Shown: piece by piece, positions 1 through 7,519 of the stretch | Layout of the letters: each line of letters starts with the position of its first letter | Position numbering within the stretch: position 1 is the first letter of the stretch | Source of the DNA: Bacillota bacterium | GTDB taxonomy: Bacteria; Bacillota; Clostridia; Oscillospirales; Oscillospiraceae | DNA: 64,000 bases | Assembly: GCA_023459875.1 (NCBI GenBank) | Contig: JAEWRY010000027.1 | Span: forward strand, 1-64,000 | Direction of reading: 5' to 3' | Notes under the pieces: model-generated | Told to the model about the DNA's origin: nothing | What the model saw: only the letters and a program-made list of their open reading frames with translations | Database searches by the model: none | Translations under genes and position numbers: made by a program

Positions 1-25
1 TTTTTCCGGGGCCCGCCGCCCCCGG

Positions 26-43
26 CCCCCCCCCCCCCCCCCC
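26..43. repeat. 18-base C homopolymer near the window edge
   Basis: A run of 18 consecutive C residues sits in a GC-only stretch downstream of the first gene, which reads leftward and stops at 74. The first 60 bases show no coding sense. This could be a contig-end sequencing artefact or a genuine slippage-prone tract; the sequence alone cannot decide. Confidence 0.8.
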
Positions 44-73
44 GCGGCTCTGCATTTCTCAAATTATTCGAGG

Positions 74-850
74 TTATTCAAGAATCTGAGCCAGCAGGTC
101 GTCCACCTGAGGGTAGGCCAGGATCGCGCTGCGGATCTCCAGGCTCTGGGCAACGGCCAGCTTCTGCCTGATGGTAACGGCGTCGTCGAACAGGATGAAA
201 TGGGCGCCGTCCACCCGGTTCATGTAGGTGAAATAATGGGCGCAGAGTTCCTGAGAGAAAAAGATCGCGGGGGAACGTTCCGCAATGCGCGACTGGAGGG
301 CTTCCCGGCTCAAAGGAACGCCGCCTCCGGTGGGCGCCGGAAGAAAGAAATCTTCAGCCACCCGTTCTATTCCCAGGACGATCCGGTCCGCTCCGTATTT
401 CTCGGTCATCTCCCGCAGCCGTTCCCTGAGGGAGCCTCCCGAGAGGGCGGAGGAGACGATGATTTTGCTGTAGCTGCTGCATTCGGCGAAGCTTTCGGGA
501 AGATAGAGCGGCCAACGGTTCTCCTTCAGCACGGCCCCAAGCGTATGCACCAGGTTTCGGAGACTGGCGGAGGGCTCCTTCTCAAAGTCCAGAATCACCC
601 CGTCGAAGCCCCTGGAAGAGCATTCCCGCACCACCTCCCGGCAGAACAGCATGGGGTCTCCGAGCCCGTCGTACTCCGTGTCGTCCACCACCATGAGTCC
701 GCCGCGAACGGAAATGGGCAGCTCCGAGCGGAAGAGGTGGGGACCCCGCCCCACGCGGTAAGCCATATGGCCCACGGGCAGCCCAAAGGTAAGCGCTGCG
801 CTTGTTGCGGAAGGCGGCGCTGTTAAAATGAGTGATAAATTAGATTGCAT
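74..850 (-). CDS. GH18-like TIM-barrel protein (putative glycosidase)
   Basis: A protein of about 258 residues resembling the glycoside hydrolase 18 fold. The segment GFDGVILDFEKEP matches the GH18 strand-4 signature DGxxxDxE, whose last Glu is the catalytic acid in active members. The rest fits a (beta/alpha)8 layout. I see no signal peptide and no LysM domain, unlike secreted spore-cortex glycosylases of this family. The start at 850 has a G-rich SD (GGGGGG) about 9 bases upstream; a longer reading to 991 would run over the divergent promoter and is unlikely. It diverges from yqeG. The substrate is unknown. Confidence 0.6.
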   Translation of the reverse strand: MQSNLSLILTAPPSATSAALTFGLPVGHMAYRVGRGPHLFRSELPISVRGGLMVVDDTEYDGLGDPMLFCREVVRECSSRGFDGVILDFEKEPSASLRNLVHTLGAVLKENRWPLYLPESFAECSSYSKIIVSSALSGGSLRERLREMTEKYGADRIVLGIERVAEDFFLPAPTGGGVPLSREALQSRIAERSPAIFFSQELCAHYFTYMNRVDGAHFILFDDAVTIRQKLAVAQSLEIRSAILAYPQVDDLLAQILE

Positions 851-867
851 ATGAAAAAATACCCCCC

Positions 868-896
868 TTGTCCATCGCTTTGTGAGCGTGTATAAT
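868..896 (+). promoter_or_regulatory. sigma-A promoter for yqeG operon
   Basis: TTGTCC (868-873), a 17-bp spacer and TATAAT (891-896) lie about 75 bases before the yqeG start. This supports transcription of yqeG and the genes that follow. Confidence 0.65.
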
Positions 897-969
897 ACTA
901 TGCGGACAAGGTCCCGGTTAGAAGAAATAAATTCCTTTTGTTTTTGCGGAAGGACTTGAGAGGTGACCC

Positions 970-1464
970 ATGGCGGTAAAACTCGTTCCAAAGCTGGTGT
1001 TCCGCTCCATCGATGAGATTGACGGCGGATGGCTTGCCGGGTGCGGAATCCGTCTGCTGCTGGCGGACCTCGACAATACGCTGGTTCCTTACGGCGTGGC
1101 CGGGCCGGACGACCGCCTCAGAGCTTGGGCGGAGGGGCTCAGGCAAAACGGAATCGATTTGTTTATTCTCTCGAACAGCCGGAAGCCGGACCGGACCCGT
1201 TTGTTCTCCGAAGCTTTGGGCGTCCCGTTTCTTGGCCACTCCGGCAAGCCGAAACGCGCCTCCTTCTATAAGGCCATGGAGCGTATAGGGACTGGCCCCG
1301 AATCCACCGCAATCGTGGGGGATCAGATTTTTACCGATATCTGGGGTGGGAACAACGTGGGGATAACCACCATTCTTGTCTACCCCATCCGCTTCGGCAA
1401 TCCCTTCCGCGCCCTTCGCTTCGCGATAGAAACGCCCTTCCGGCTGCTGGGAAAGAGGAAATAA
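970..1464 (+). CDS. yqeG: YqeG family HAD IIIA-type phosphatase
   Basis: A 164-residue haloacid dehalogenase-fold protein. The nucleophile motif I is DLDNT (residues 33-37), motif II lies in SNSRKPDR, and motif IV is VGDQIFTDIWGGN. No cap domain is visible, as in the compact IIIA subclass. The length and the D-x-D-N-T motif fit YqeG, a Firmicutes phosphatase of uncertain substrate often found among housekeeping genes. The next gene starts one base after its stop, so the two are probably co-transcribed. Confidence 0.88.
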   Translation: MAVKLVPKLVFRSIDEIDGGWLAGCGIRLLLADLDNTLVPYGVAGPDDRLRAWAEGLRQNGIDLFILSNSRKPDRTRLFSEALGVPFLGHSGKPKRASFYKAMERIGTGPESTAIVGDQIFTDIWGGNNVGITTILVYPIRFGNPFRALRFAIETPFRLLGKRK

Positions 1465-1465
1465 T

Positions 1466-2350
1466 ATGAAAAGAGCAAAATTCGGCCCGGCGGGAAACAG
1501 CCTGTCCTTTCCCGGCAAATCCTCGGTGGAAATGCCCCTGTGGCTCCGGTCACTGGGCCTTGACGTTTACGAATACCAGTGCGGCAAGGGAGTAAACGTC
1601 GGTGAGGCGACCGCCCGGACGTTGGGAGAGCGCGCCGCAGAGGCAAAAATTGCGCTGTCTCTCCACGCGCCCTACTTTATCAATCTGGCCAATCCAGACC
1701 CGGAAAGCCAGAAAAAAACGGCGGGATACATCGTCTCGTCCTGCCGGGCGGCGGACTGGATGGGAGCCGGGCGCGTGGTGCTCCACGCGGGCGCCCTCAT
1801 GAAACGCACGAGAAGGGAAGCGCTGGAAATCGCCAAGGCCTCCCTGCGGGAAGTTCTCTCCGTCGTGGATGGTGAAGGGCTGGGCCACATCGCTCTCTGT
1901 CCGGAGACTATGGGCAAGATCGGACAGCTCGGGGACCTGGACGAGGTTCTGGAGCTCTGTCAGGTTGACGAACGCCTGATTCCCTGCGTGGACTTCGGCC
2001 ATCTTTACGCCCGCAGCCTGGGCGCGGATCAGGGGGAGGAGGCCGTCGAGAGGATGCTGGACAAAATGGCGTCTTCCCTGGGCGAGGACCGGGCAAAGAG
2101 CTTTCACAGCCATTTTTCCAAGATCGAATTCAGCCTCAAGGGCGGGGAAGTCCGCCACCTGGTTTTCGACCAGAGCGATTACGGGCCGGAATTTACTCCC
2201 CTGGGCCGCGCGCTTGCATACCGGGGCTGGAGCCCCGTCATCATCTGCGAAAGCGCCGGGACTCAGGCCGAGGACGCCGTCGTGATGAAAAGAATTTATG
2301 AGAGTTTCCTGATTGCCGGCGATGAAAGGCTTAAAAAGGGCAATCTATAA
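1466..2350 (+). CDS. Nfo-like TIM-barrel protein (AP endonuclease 2 superfamily)
   Basis: A 294-residue protein of the endonuclease IV / xylose-isomerase-like TIM-barrel superfamily. Candidate metal ligands occur at the expected points: SLHAPY, VLHAGA, CPETMGK, CVDFGH, FHSHF and CESAG. In Nfo, ligands of this kind bind three zinc ions and cut DNA 5' of abasic sites. Overall similarity to true Nfo is not strong enough for me to call it DNA repair; it may be a paralogue with another sugar substrate. The SD AGAGGA lies within the end of yqeG, so translation is coupled. Confidence 0.75.
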   Translation: MKRAKFGPAGNSLSFPGKSSVEMPLWLRSLGLDVYEYQCGKGVNVGEATARTLGERAAEAKIALSLHAPYFINLANPDPESQKKTAGYIVSSCRAADWMGAGRVVLHAGALMKRTRREALEIAKASLREVLSVVDGEGLGHIALCPETMGKIGQLGDLDEVLELCQVDERLIPCVDFGHLYARSLGADQGEEAVERMLDKMASSLGEDRAKSFHSHFSKIEFSLKGGEVRHLVFDQSDYGPEFTPLGRALAYRGWSPVIICESAGTQAEDAVVMKRIYESFLIAGDERLKKGNL

Positions 2351-2353
2351 TTT

Positions 2354-2377
2354 AGGCGGCGGAAAGTTCCGCCGCCT
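2354..2377. other. 11-bp intergenic hairpin before pepP
   Basis: Arms 2354-2364 and 2367-2377 are perfect reverse complements with a 2-base centre. There is no T tract, so this looks like an mRNA stability or processing hairpin rather than a terminator. It lies 9 bases upstream of the pepP SD. Confidence 0.6.
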
Positions 2378-2400
2378 CGAAAATGAAAAGGAGATATAGC

Positions 2401-3465
2401 ATGAACCATCTGGAAAAAATAGCGTCCGAACTTCAAAAATACGGACTGGACGCCATGATGCTGACAAGCGAGCCGGGAGAGTATTACTCCGTTGGGTTCC
2501 GGGGCGAGGGCGTCGTGATTGTGACACTGAAAAAGAATTATTACTTTACCGACTCCCGCTATATCGAAGCTGCCGGAAAACGGGTGACCGGCGCGGAGAT
2601 CGTCATGACCGGCGGCGGAAAGAACTTTAAAAAGCTGATTAACGAAGCTGTTCACGCCTGCGGCATTGAGAAGCTGGGGTTTGAGGACGGCTACATGACC
2701 GTCGCCGCCCACAGGGAATACCAAGCGGGCATAGAGTGCTCCCTGGTACCCGCGCAGAAGCTTGTGAGCTCTCTGAGAGCTTCCAAGGACGCGGAAGAGG
2801 TGGAGGTCATGATAAAAGCCCAGCGCATTGCCGAGCGGGCGCTGGACGAAATTCTCACCTTCATTGAGCCGGGCAGGACCGAGCGGGACATCGCCTCCAG
2901 GCTGGTTTACGATATGCTCCGCTTCGGCGCTCAGAAAATGTCCTTCGACCCCATCGTGGTGGGCGGGCCGAACGGAAGTCTGCCTCACGGCGTTCCCGGC
3001 GACAGGAAGGTGCAGAAAGGCGACTTCATCACCATGGACTTCGGCTGCATCGTGGACGGCTATTGCTCCGACATGACCAGAACCGTGGCCCTGGGCGAGC
3101 CCGACGACGAAATGAAAAAGGTCTATCAGCTGGTTCTGGAAGCGCAGCTCGCGGGGATCGCGGCCGCGAGGGCGGGCATTCCCGGCAGGAGCGTGGACGC
3201 AGCCGCCAGAGCGGTAATTGAGAAAGCCGGGTACGGCAGGTATTTCGGCCACGGCTTCGGCCACAGCCTGGGGATCGAAATCCACGAATCCCCCAACGCC
3301 AACACAGTGGAGGAAACGTTACTTCCCGCCGGCGCCGTGATTTCGGCGGAGCCGGGCATCTATCTTCCCGGCAGGTTCGGGGTACGCATCGAGGATGTGA
3401 TCGTGCTGGATGAGACCGGGAACACCGTCATAACAAAAGCGCCGAAGGAACTGACCGTACTCTGA
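2401..3465 (+). CDS. pepP: M24 family Xaa-Pro aminopeptidase
   Basis: A 354-residue creatinase/prolidase-type metallopeptidase that removes N-terminal residues preceding proline. The N-terminal domain covers residues 1-125. The catalytic pita-bread domain carries the metal ligands: two Asp in MDFGCIVDGYCSDMTRT, His in HGFGHSLGIEIHE, Glu in AEPGIYLP and Glu in VRIED. The start at 2401 is preferred over an in-frame ATG at 2383 because AAGGAG (2387-2392) lies ideally upstream of 2401. It is short enough to be the cytosolic YqhT/YpdF-type enzyme. Confidence 0.9.
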   Translation: MNHLEKIASELQKYGLDAMMLTSEPGEYYSVGFRGEGVVIVTLKKNYYFTDSRYIEAAGKRVTGAEIVMTGGGKNFKKLINEAVHACGIEKLGFEDGYMTVAAHREYQAGIECSLVPAQKLVSSLRASKDAEEVEVMIKAQRIAERALDEILTFIEPGRTERDIASRLVYDMLRFGAQKMSFDPIVVGGPNGSLPHGVPGDRKVQKGDFITMDFGCIVDGYCSDMTRTVALGEPDDEMKKVYQLVLEAQLAGIAAARAGIPGRSVDAAARAVIEKAGYGRYFGHGFGHSLGIEIHESPNANTVEETLLPAGAVISAEPGIYLPGRFGVRIEDVIVLDETGNTVITKAPKELTVL

Positions 3466-3476
3466 CGAAAAGTAAT

Positions 3477-3522
3477 ATCCCCCCTGTGCTCCGCATAGAA
3501 TTTGGAGCATAGGGGGGATTTT
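3477..3522 (+). terminator. Strong 16-bp hairpin with T run whose 3' arm is the next SD
   Basis: Arms 3477-3492 and 3504-3519 pair over 16 positions with one G-T wobble and an 11-base loop, followed by TTT. It should terminate the pepP transcript. The 3' arm contains the GGGGGG that serves as SD for the GTG start at 3525, so read-through mRNA would have its ribosome site sequestered. Confidence 0.65.
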
Positions 3523-3524
3523 CT

Positions 3525-4622
3525 GTGGAAACGAGCATTGGGCGGACGAACCAGGCGCGGCGTTCTACCGGCGGACGTAGAAGCCGGGGGCACAGCGACG
3601 CCCTCACCAGGCGGGAAAAGAGGCGGCTTTGGCAGCTTCTGGTCTCCGTTGCGCTCTTTTTGGTGGTTTTTCTGGGAAAAGGGTTCCTCCCGACTGAGTT
3701 AAGTCAGCGCGTTTTGCAAACCATACGCTCGGATACGGATTTCAAAACCGTCTTTTCTGGTCTGGGCCAAGCTCTTTCCAAGAAGGAACCGGTGCTGGAC
3801 ACCATCGGGAATCTTTGGGTAGAACTGCTGGGCAGGAGCCAGGTAACGGCCGACGGCACCGATCTGGAAAACGCGCCGGTCTTCCAGAGGGAAATTGACC
3901 GGCTTGCGTCCGGCAACGTGCTGGTCGTGATCCCGGATATTGACAGGCAGACGGGCGGCGGCGCGTCCGGCGTTATAACGGAATCTTCCGCTAACGGTAC
4001 GGCGCCGGCAGCGTCGGGTAACGGCACCGCCGCCGCGGCTTCTGTGCTCAGCTCCACGGACGGTCTTTCCCAGAGCGCTGCACAGAGTCAGGCCTACGCC
4101 AATTCGACCGCCGCGGCCGAACAGGTAACTCCGGCGGCCAGGGTGGAGGCGCTTGTGGCGTCCGTCTCCGGCAAAACGGGGGGAGAGACGCTTCCCGCAG
4201 GCTGCTTGGACGAAAGAATTGATCTGGAACTGGGGAAAACGGTGAGCCCGGTCCTGGCGGCGGTATCTTCGTCCTACGGCTACCGGGAACATCCCATTGA
4301 TGGGAAAGAGAAATTCCACTACGGCGTGGATCTGGCGGCGGATCTGGGAACCACTGTCAAGGCATTTGCGGACGGCGCTGTGGATTTCGTGGGGAAGAGC
4401 CAGATTTACGGAAACTACCTTCAGCTGAAGCACGCGAACGGCATTACCACCTTTTACGCCCATTTAAGCAAGGTCTGCGTTACCGACGGGCAGAAGGTGA
4501 AAGCGGGGGATAAAATCGCCCTTTCCGGCCAGTCGGGCGAAGTGACCGGCCCGCACCTTCATTTTGAAGTGCGGTGCAACGGGATCTATCTGAACCCCGC
4601 CGACTATATCAGCACTTTGTGA
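3525..4622 (+). CDS. Membrane-anchored M23 peptidase (SpoIVFA-like)
   Basis: A 365-residue protein with a basic N-terminus, one membrane segment (about residues 38-55), a long Ser/Ala/Thr-rich linker and a C-terminal M23 (LytM) domain from about residue 245. Zn-binding positions look intact: His in FHYGVDL and the HLHF motif near the end. The start is GTG at 3525. The next gene overlaps by 4 bases and encodes an M50 membrane protease. This arrangement is that of spoIVFA-spoIVFB, where the M23-like protein holds the M50 protease inactive until late sporulation. An ordinary endopeptidase role is the alternative. Confidence 0.75.
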   Translation: METSIGRTNQARRSTGGRRSRGHSDALTRREKRRLWQLLVSVALFLVVFLGKGFLPTELSQRVLQTIRSDTDFKTVFSGLGQALSKKEPVLDTIGNLWVELLGRSQVTADGTDLENAPVFQREIDRLASGNVLVVIPDIDRQTGGGASGVITESSANGTAPAASGNGTAAAASVLSSTDGLSQSAAQSQAYANSTAAAEQVTPAARVEALVASVSGKTGGETLPAGCLDERIDLELGKTVSPVLAAVSSSYGYREHPIDGKEKFHYGVDLAADLGTTVKAFADGAVDFVGKSQIYGNYLQLKHANGITTFYAHLSKVCVTDGQKVKAGDKIALSGQSGEVTGPHLHFEVRCNGIYLNPADYISTL

Positions 4623-5230
4623 TCAGGTGGCGGCGCGTTGAGATAAGCGGCGGCTTCCTGCTGACTGCCGCTGCTCTTTTCTGGCTGGAAAGCGGCAGCC
4701 TTCTTCTCTGGGCGGCGCTGGCCTGCGTCCTCCACGAAGCGGGTCATATCATCGCCATCCGGGCCATGGGGGGAAAAATACGAGCCCTGCGCCTATCCGT
4801 CGTGGGCGCGGAGCTCGTTTTCTCGTCGGGTCATGGGCTTTCTTATCTGCAGGAGATCTTCGCCGCGGTTTCCGGACCGGCCGTCAATCTGACCCTGGCG
4901 CTTGTCTGCGCCCGGCTGATTCCGGCCTCGGCGGGCGGAGAGGGGCTGTATTTGTTTACCGGCCTCAATCTGGCCTTCGGCGTGTTTCAGCTTCTGCCCG
5001 TTTTGCCGCTGGACGGCGGCAGGGCGCTTCTGGCGCTCCTGGAGCTGCTCTGGCAGCCTGCCCCCGCACGCAGGGTACTGGAAATCTTCTCTCTGCTGTT
5101 CGAAGCGCTGCTTCTTGGTCTGGGCGCTACGGCTTTCCTGCGTACGGGCACAAACTTCACCCTGCTGCTCGTCGCTTTCTGGCTTCTTGCCGGAACGCTG
5201 CGGGGAGGCTATTTAATGTCCGCTGAATAA
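4619..5230 (+). CDS. M50 site-2-type intramembrane metalloprotease (SpoIVFB-like)
   Basis: About 203 residues with several hydrophobic helices. The zinc motif HEAGH lies in the second helix and the third ligand motif LDGGR in a later one, as in SpoIVFB-class S2P proteases that cut within membranes. The start is taken as GTG at 4619, overlapping the previous stop (GTGA). The C-terminal CBS domain of full SpoIVFB is absent. The partner upstream suggests it activates a sporulation sigma factor, which is inference from gene pairing. Confidence 0.75.
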   Translation: MIRWRRVEISGGFLLTAAALFWLESGSLLLWAALACVLHEAGHIIAIRAMGGKIRALRLSVVGAELVFSSGHGLSYLQEIFAAVSGPAVNLTLALVCARLIPASAGGEGLYLFTGLNLAFGVFQLLPVLPLDGGRALLALLELLWQPAPARRVLEIFSLLFEALLLGLGATAFLRTGTNFTLLLVAFWLLAGTLRGGYLMSAE

Positions 5231-5470
5231 AGCAAAAATATAGTCATATCAATTCTTCCGAGCTGTTTTTGCTTTATTCAGGTGCAAGGTTTTTGACCAA
5301 TTATGGTCAAAAACCTTGCACTTTTGATTTGAGGCGTGTGTCCGCAAATCAAAACGGACAGTCATCAATGTATCTGAAGCGGCAAAACAGTGCTGTTTTG
5401 CCGCCCGAAAGGGCAAATTTTGCCCTTTCGGCAAATGCCATTCGAAAATCGCATTTGTTCAGTGGACATT
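5215..5470. repeat. Array of six tandem inverted repeats bounded by a 17-bp terminal inverted repeat
   Basis: Six successive hairpins fill the gap between convergent genes. Arms are 5223-5238/5266-5281 (16 bp), 5282-5299/5304-5321 (18 bp), 5322-5331/5345-5354 (10 bp), 5379-5390/5393-5404 (12 bp), 5405-5417/5419-5431 (13 bp) and 5432-5438/5451-5457 (7 bp), all perfect. The whole block is flanked by 5215-5231 and the reverse complement of 5454-5470, matching at 15 of 17 positions. The stop codons of both genes lie in or at these ends. No T tract is needed for it to block transcription both ways, but its complexity exceeds a normal bidirectional terminator. Confidence 0.85.
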
Positions 5471-6218
5471 ATTTAACGATTTCCTCCTCCAGCTCCCGCA
5501 GGAGCTTCTGATCGGCCTTGGAGGAGAGGTCCAGCTTATCGTAGAGATCGGGACGGCGGACGCGGGTCCTTAAAATGGACTGCTTCCGCCGCCATTTTTT
5601 GATATTCGCGTGGTGGCCGGAAAGAAGAATGGGCGGTACCGCCCGGTCGTGCCACACTTCAGGGCGGGAATATTGGGGATACTCCAGAAGCCCCGCCCAG
5701 TGGCTCTCCTCGGTAAAGCACTCCTCCTCGGGCAAAACGCCCGGAACCAGACGGCAGACTGCGTCCGCCACCGCCATGGCGGGGATTTCGCCCCCGGTGA
5801 GCACAAAGTCACCCAGAGAAATTTCCTCGTCCACGCACTCCTCGATAAAGCGCTCGTCGATCCCCTCGTAGTGACCGCAGACCAGAATCAGATGTCCGTA
5901 GTCTTCCCCCAGGCGTTTCGCGTCGTCCTGCCGGAAGGTTTTTCCGGCGGGGGAGAGGTAGATGGTGTGGACCTCCTCACCGGCGGTCTCTTTGATGTGC
6001 TCCCAACAGCGGAAGAGAGGGTCGGCCTGCATAACCGCGCCGTGGCCGCCGCCGTAGGGATAGTCGTCCACCTGCTTCTGCTTGTTCACGGTGTAGTCTC
6101 TGATCTGGTGGCAGTCGATGCGGATGAGGTCCCGCTCCTGGGCGCGGCCTAGAATGGACTCGTTCATCATGTCTCCCACCGTTTCGGGGAAGAGGGTCAT
6201 AATATCGATGCGGTACAT
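5469..6218 (-). CDS. trmD: tRNA (guanine-N1)-methyltransferase TrmD
   Basis: A 249-residue SPOUT methyltransferase that makes m1G37 in tRNAs reading CNN codons, using SAM and acting as a dimer. The N-terminal MTLFPE, the GGGHGAVM loop, the knot segment LVCGHYEGIDERFIE and SLGDFVLTGGEIPAM are all present and typical. It starts 4 bases after the rimM stop, the usual rimM-trmD coupling. Its own stop lies at the edge of the hairpin array at 5215-5470. Confidence 0.97.
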   Translation of the reverse strand: MYRIDIMTLFPETVGDMMNESILGRAQERDLIRIDCHQIRDYTVNKQKQVDDYPYGGGHGAVMQADPLFRCWEHIKETAGEEVHTIYLSPAGKTFRQDDAKRLGEDYGHLILVCGHYEGIDERFIEECVDEEISLGDFVLTGGEIPAMAVADAVCRLVPGVLPEEECFTEESHWAGLLEYPQYSRPEVWHDRAVPPILLSGHHANIKKWRRKQSILRTRVRRPDLYDKLDLSSKADQKLLRELEEEIVK

Positions 6219-6222
6219 GCGC

Positions 6223-6711
6223 TCACATCCCCTCGATGAGGCGGACGGTCAGGTAGCCGCCCTCCACGTTGGTTTCCATAATAAAGGCGTCCACCGCGGG
6301 AATGAGAATTTCCCGTTCTCCCTTGACCACGTAGACGCTCTGGGTGGGCAGAACAAGAACCTCGCTCACCTTCCCCAGCACCTTGCCCGTCTCCGCCTCC
6401 CGCACTTCAAGGCCAACCACGTCGGCCAGAAAATGACGCTTGGGCGGAAGCGAGGCGTCGTCCCTGCGGATCGACACGGTTTTGCCCTTGAGAAGGGTGG
6501 CCTGGTTGCGGTCGGTTACGCCCTCGAGAACGGCGAGCACATTGCCTTTGTGCTCCCGGGCGGAGAGGACCTTCACCGGCTTATCCTCAAGGTAAAGGGT
6601 GGTAAAGCCCATCAGAAATTCCGGGCTGTCGCACCAGGGGACAATCTTGACCTCTCCCGCGATCCCATGGGGACCCGCGATCATTCCTGCCTCGATGAAT
6701 TCCTGTTTCAA
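6223..6711 (-). CDS. rimM: 16S rRNA processing/ribosome maturation factor RimM
   Basis: A 162-residue protein binding the 30S head with S19. It has the N-terminal RimM barrel (GMIAGPHGIAGEVKI), a linker and a PRC-barrel-like C-terminus (LIPAVDAFI). The SD AAGGAG precedes the ATG at 6711. It directly precedes trmD, as in most bacteria, but is separated from khpA upstream by about 236 bases packed with hairpins. Confidence 0.95.
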   Translation of the reverse strand: MKQEFIEAGMIAGPHGIAGEVKIVPWCDSPEFLMGFTTLYLEDKPVKVLSAREHKGNVLAVLEGVTDRNQATLLKGKTVSIRRDDASLPPKRHFLADVVGLEVREAETGKVLGKVSEVLVLPTQSVYVVKGEREILIPAVDAFIMETNVEGGYLTVRLIEGM

Positions 6712-6750
6712 AACCGCACGCTCCTTTTCGGTTGATACACTCGCTTAAGT

Positions 6751-6946
6751 TTCCGCCGCGCGCGGCGGAACTAAAACCAAATCCGTGTGAGCGGGAATTC
6801 ACTTCTCGCTCACACACTTTGTGCGGCCCCTCAGGGCCGCCGCCCACCCACGTCTTTGGCGAAGAAGTCCTCAGATTTCTTCGCCGGCCAGTTGGAAAAC
6901 GGCGGGGATAACCCCGCCGTTTGGTTGGCGCGGAAGTAATCCGCGC
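6751..6946. repeat. Array of six tandem inverted repeats between khpA and rimM
   Basis: Perfect arms: 6751-6760/6761-6770 (20-bp palindrome), 6785-6793/6807-6815, 6823-6829/6834-6840, 6858-6866/6877-6885, 6897-6907/6912-6922 and 6928-6934/6940-6946. The six hairpins have unrelated sequences. On the minus (coding) strand the 6897-6922 hairpin is followed by TTTT, so it may act as a partial terminator; the others lack T tracts. The block lies inside a co-directional operon. Confidence 0.85.
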
Positions 6947-6947
6947 T

Positions 6948-7178
6948 TTAGTCCATAATCTCTATGGATACCTGTTTTCCTTGCCGCTGGGCCACCGAAC
7001 GCATCAGCGCCCGGATTTCCTTGGCGATACGGCCCTGACGGCCGATCACCTTTCCCATGTCGCCGGGATCGACCCGCAGCTCAAGTATGGTTTCGCCCGC
7101 GCCTTCAATTTCCGTCACAGAAACAGCCTCGGGGTGCTCCACAAGGTTCTGGGCAATATAGACGAGCAAGTCCTTCAT
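6948..7178 (-). CDS. khpA: KH-domain RNA-binding protein KhpA
   Basis: A 76-residue single KH domain protein. The RNA-gripping loop is GKVIGRQGRIAKEIRALM. KhpA pairs with KhpB (Jag/EloR) and influences cell elongation and sRNA function in Firmicutes. It follows rpsP at 23 bases, the standard order rpsP-khpA-rimM-trmD. The GGAGGG SD is clear upstream of 7178. Confidence 0.93.
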   Translation of the reverse strand: MKDLLVYIAQNLVEHPEAVSVTEIEGAGETILELRVDPGDMGKVIGRQGRIAKEIRALMRSVAQRQGKQVSIEIMD

Positions 7179-7201
7179 GCGAGCCCTCCTTCAGTGACGT
7201 A

Positions 7202-7441
7202 TCAAATCGCGCCGGCTTTTTTGAGCAGGGCCCTTACGGTCTCCGTGGGCTGAGCGCCGGTCTTGATCCAGGCCTGGGCACGGTCAATATCAACCTTGAT
7301 TTCGGCGGGCTCGGCCTGTACGTTGTAAGTGCCGATCTCCTCAATGAAACGACCGTCGCGGGGGTAGCGGGAATCGGACACCACGATGCGGTAGTAAGGC
7401 GACTTCTTGGCGCCCATTCTGCGCAGTCTGATTTTAACCAT
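7202..7441 (-). CDS. rpsP: 30S ribosomal protein S16
   Basis: A 79-residue protein matching S16 across its length: MVKIRLRRMGAKKSPYYRIVV at the N-terminus and DSRYPRDGRFIEEIGTYN. It stabilises the 5' domain of 16S rRNA. The SD GGAGGTGA lies directly upstream. It is separated from ffh by 223 bases containing a hairpin array. Confidence 0.97.
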   Translation of the reverse strand: MVKIRLRRMGAKKSPYYRIVVSDSRYPRDGRFIEEIGTYNVQAEPAEIKVDIDRAQAWIKTGAQPTETVRALLKKAGAI

Positions 7442-7519
7442 TTATCTTCACCTCCAAATGATTTATAAAAAATATATGGAAAGCGCAATCGCGCGAACCA
7501 ACAAAAAAGCCTCGCAGAG

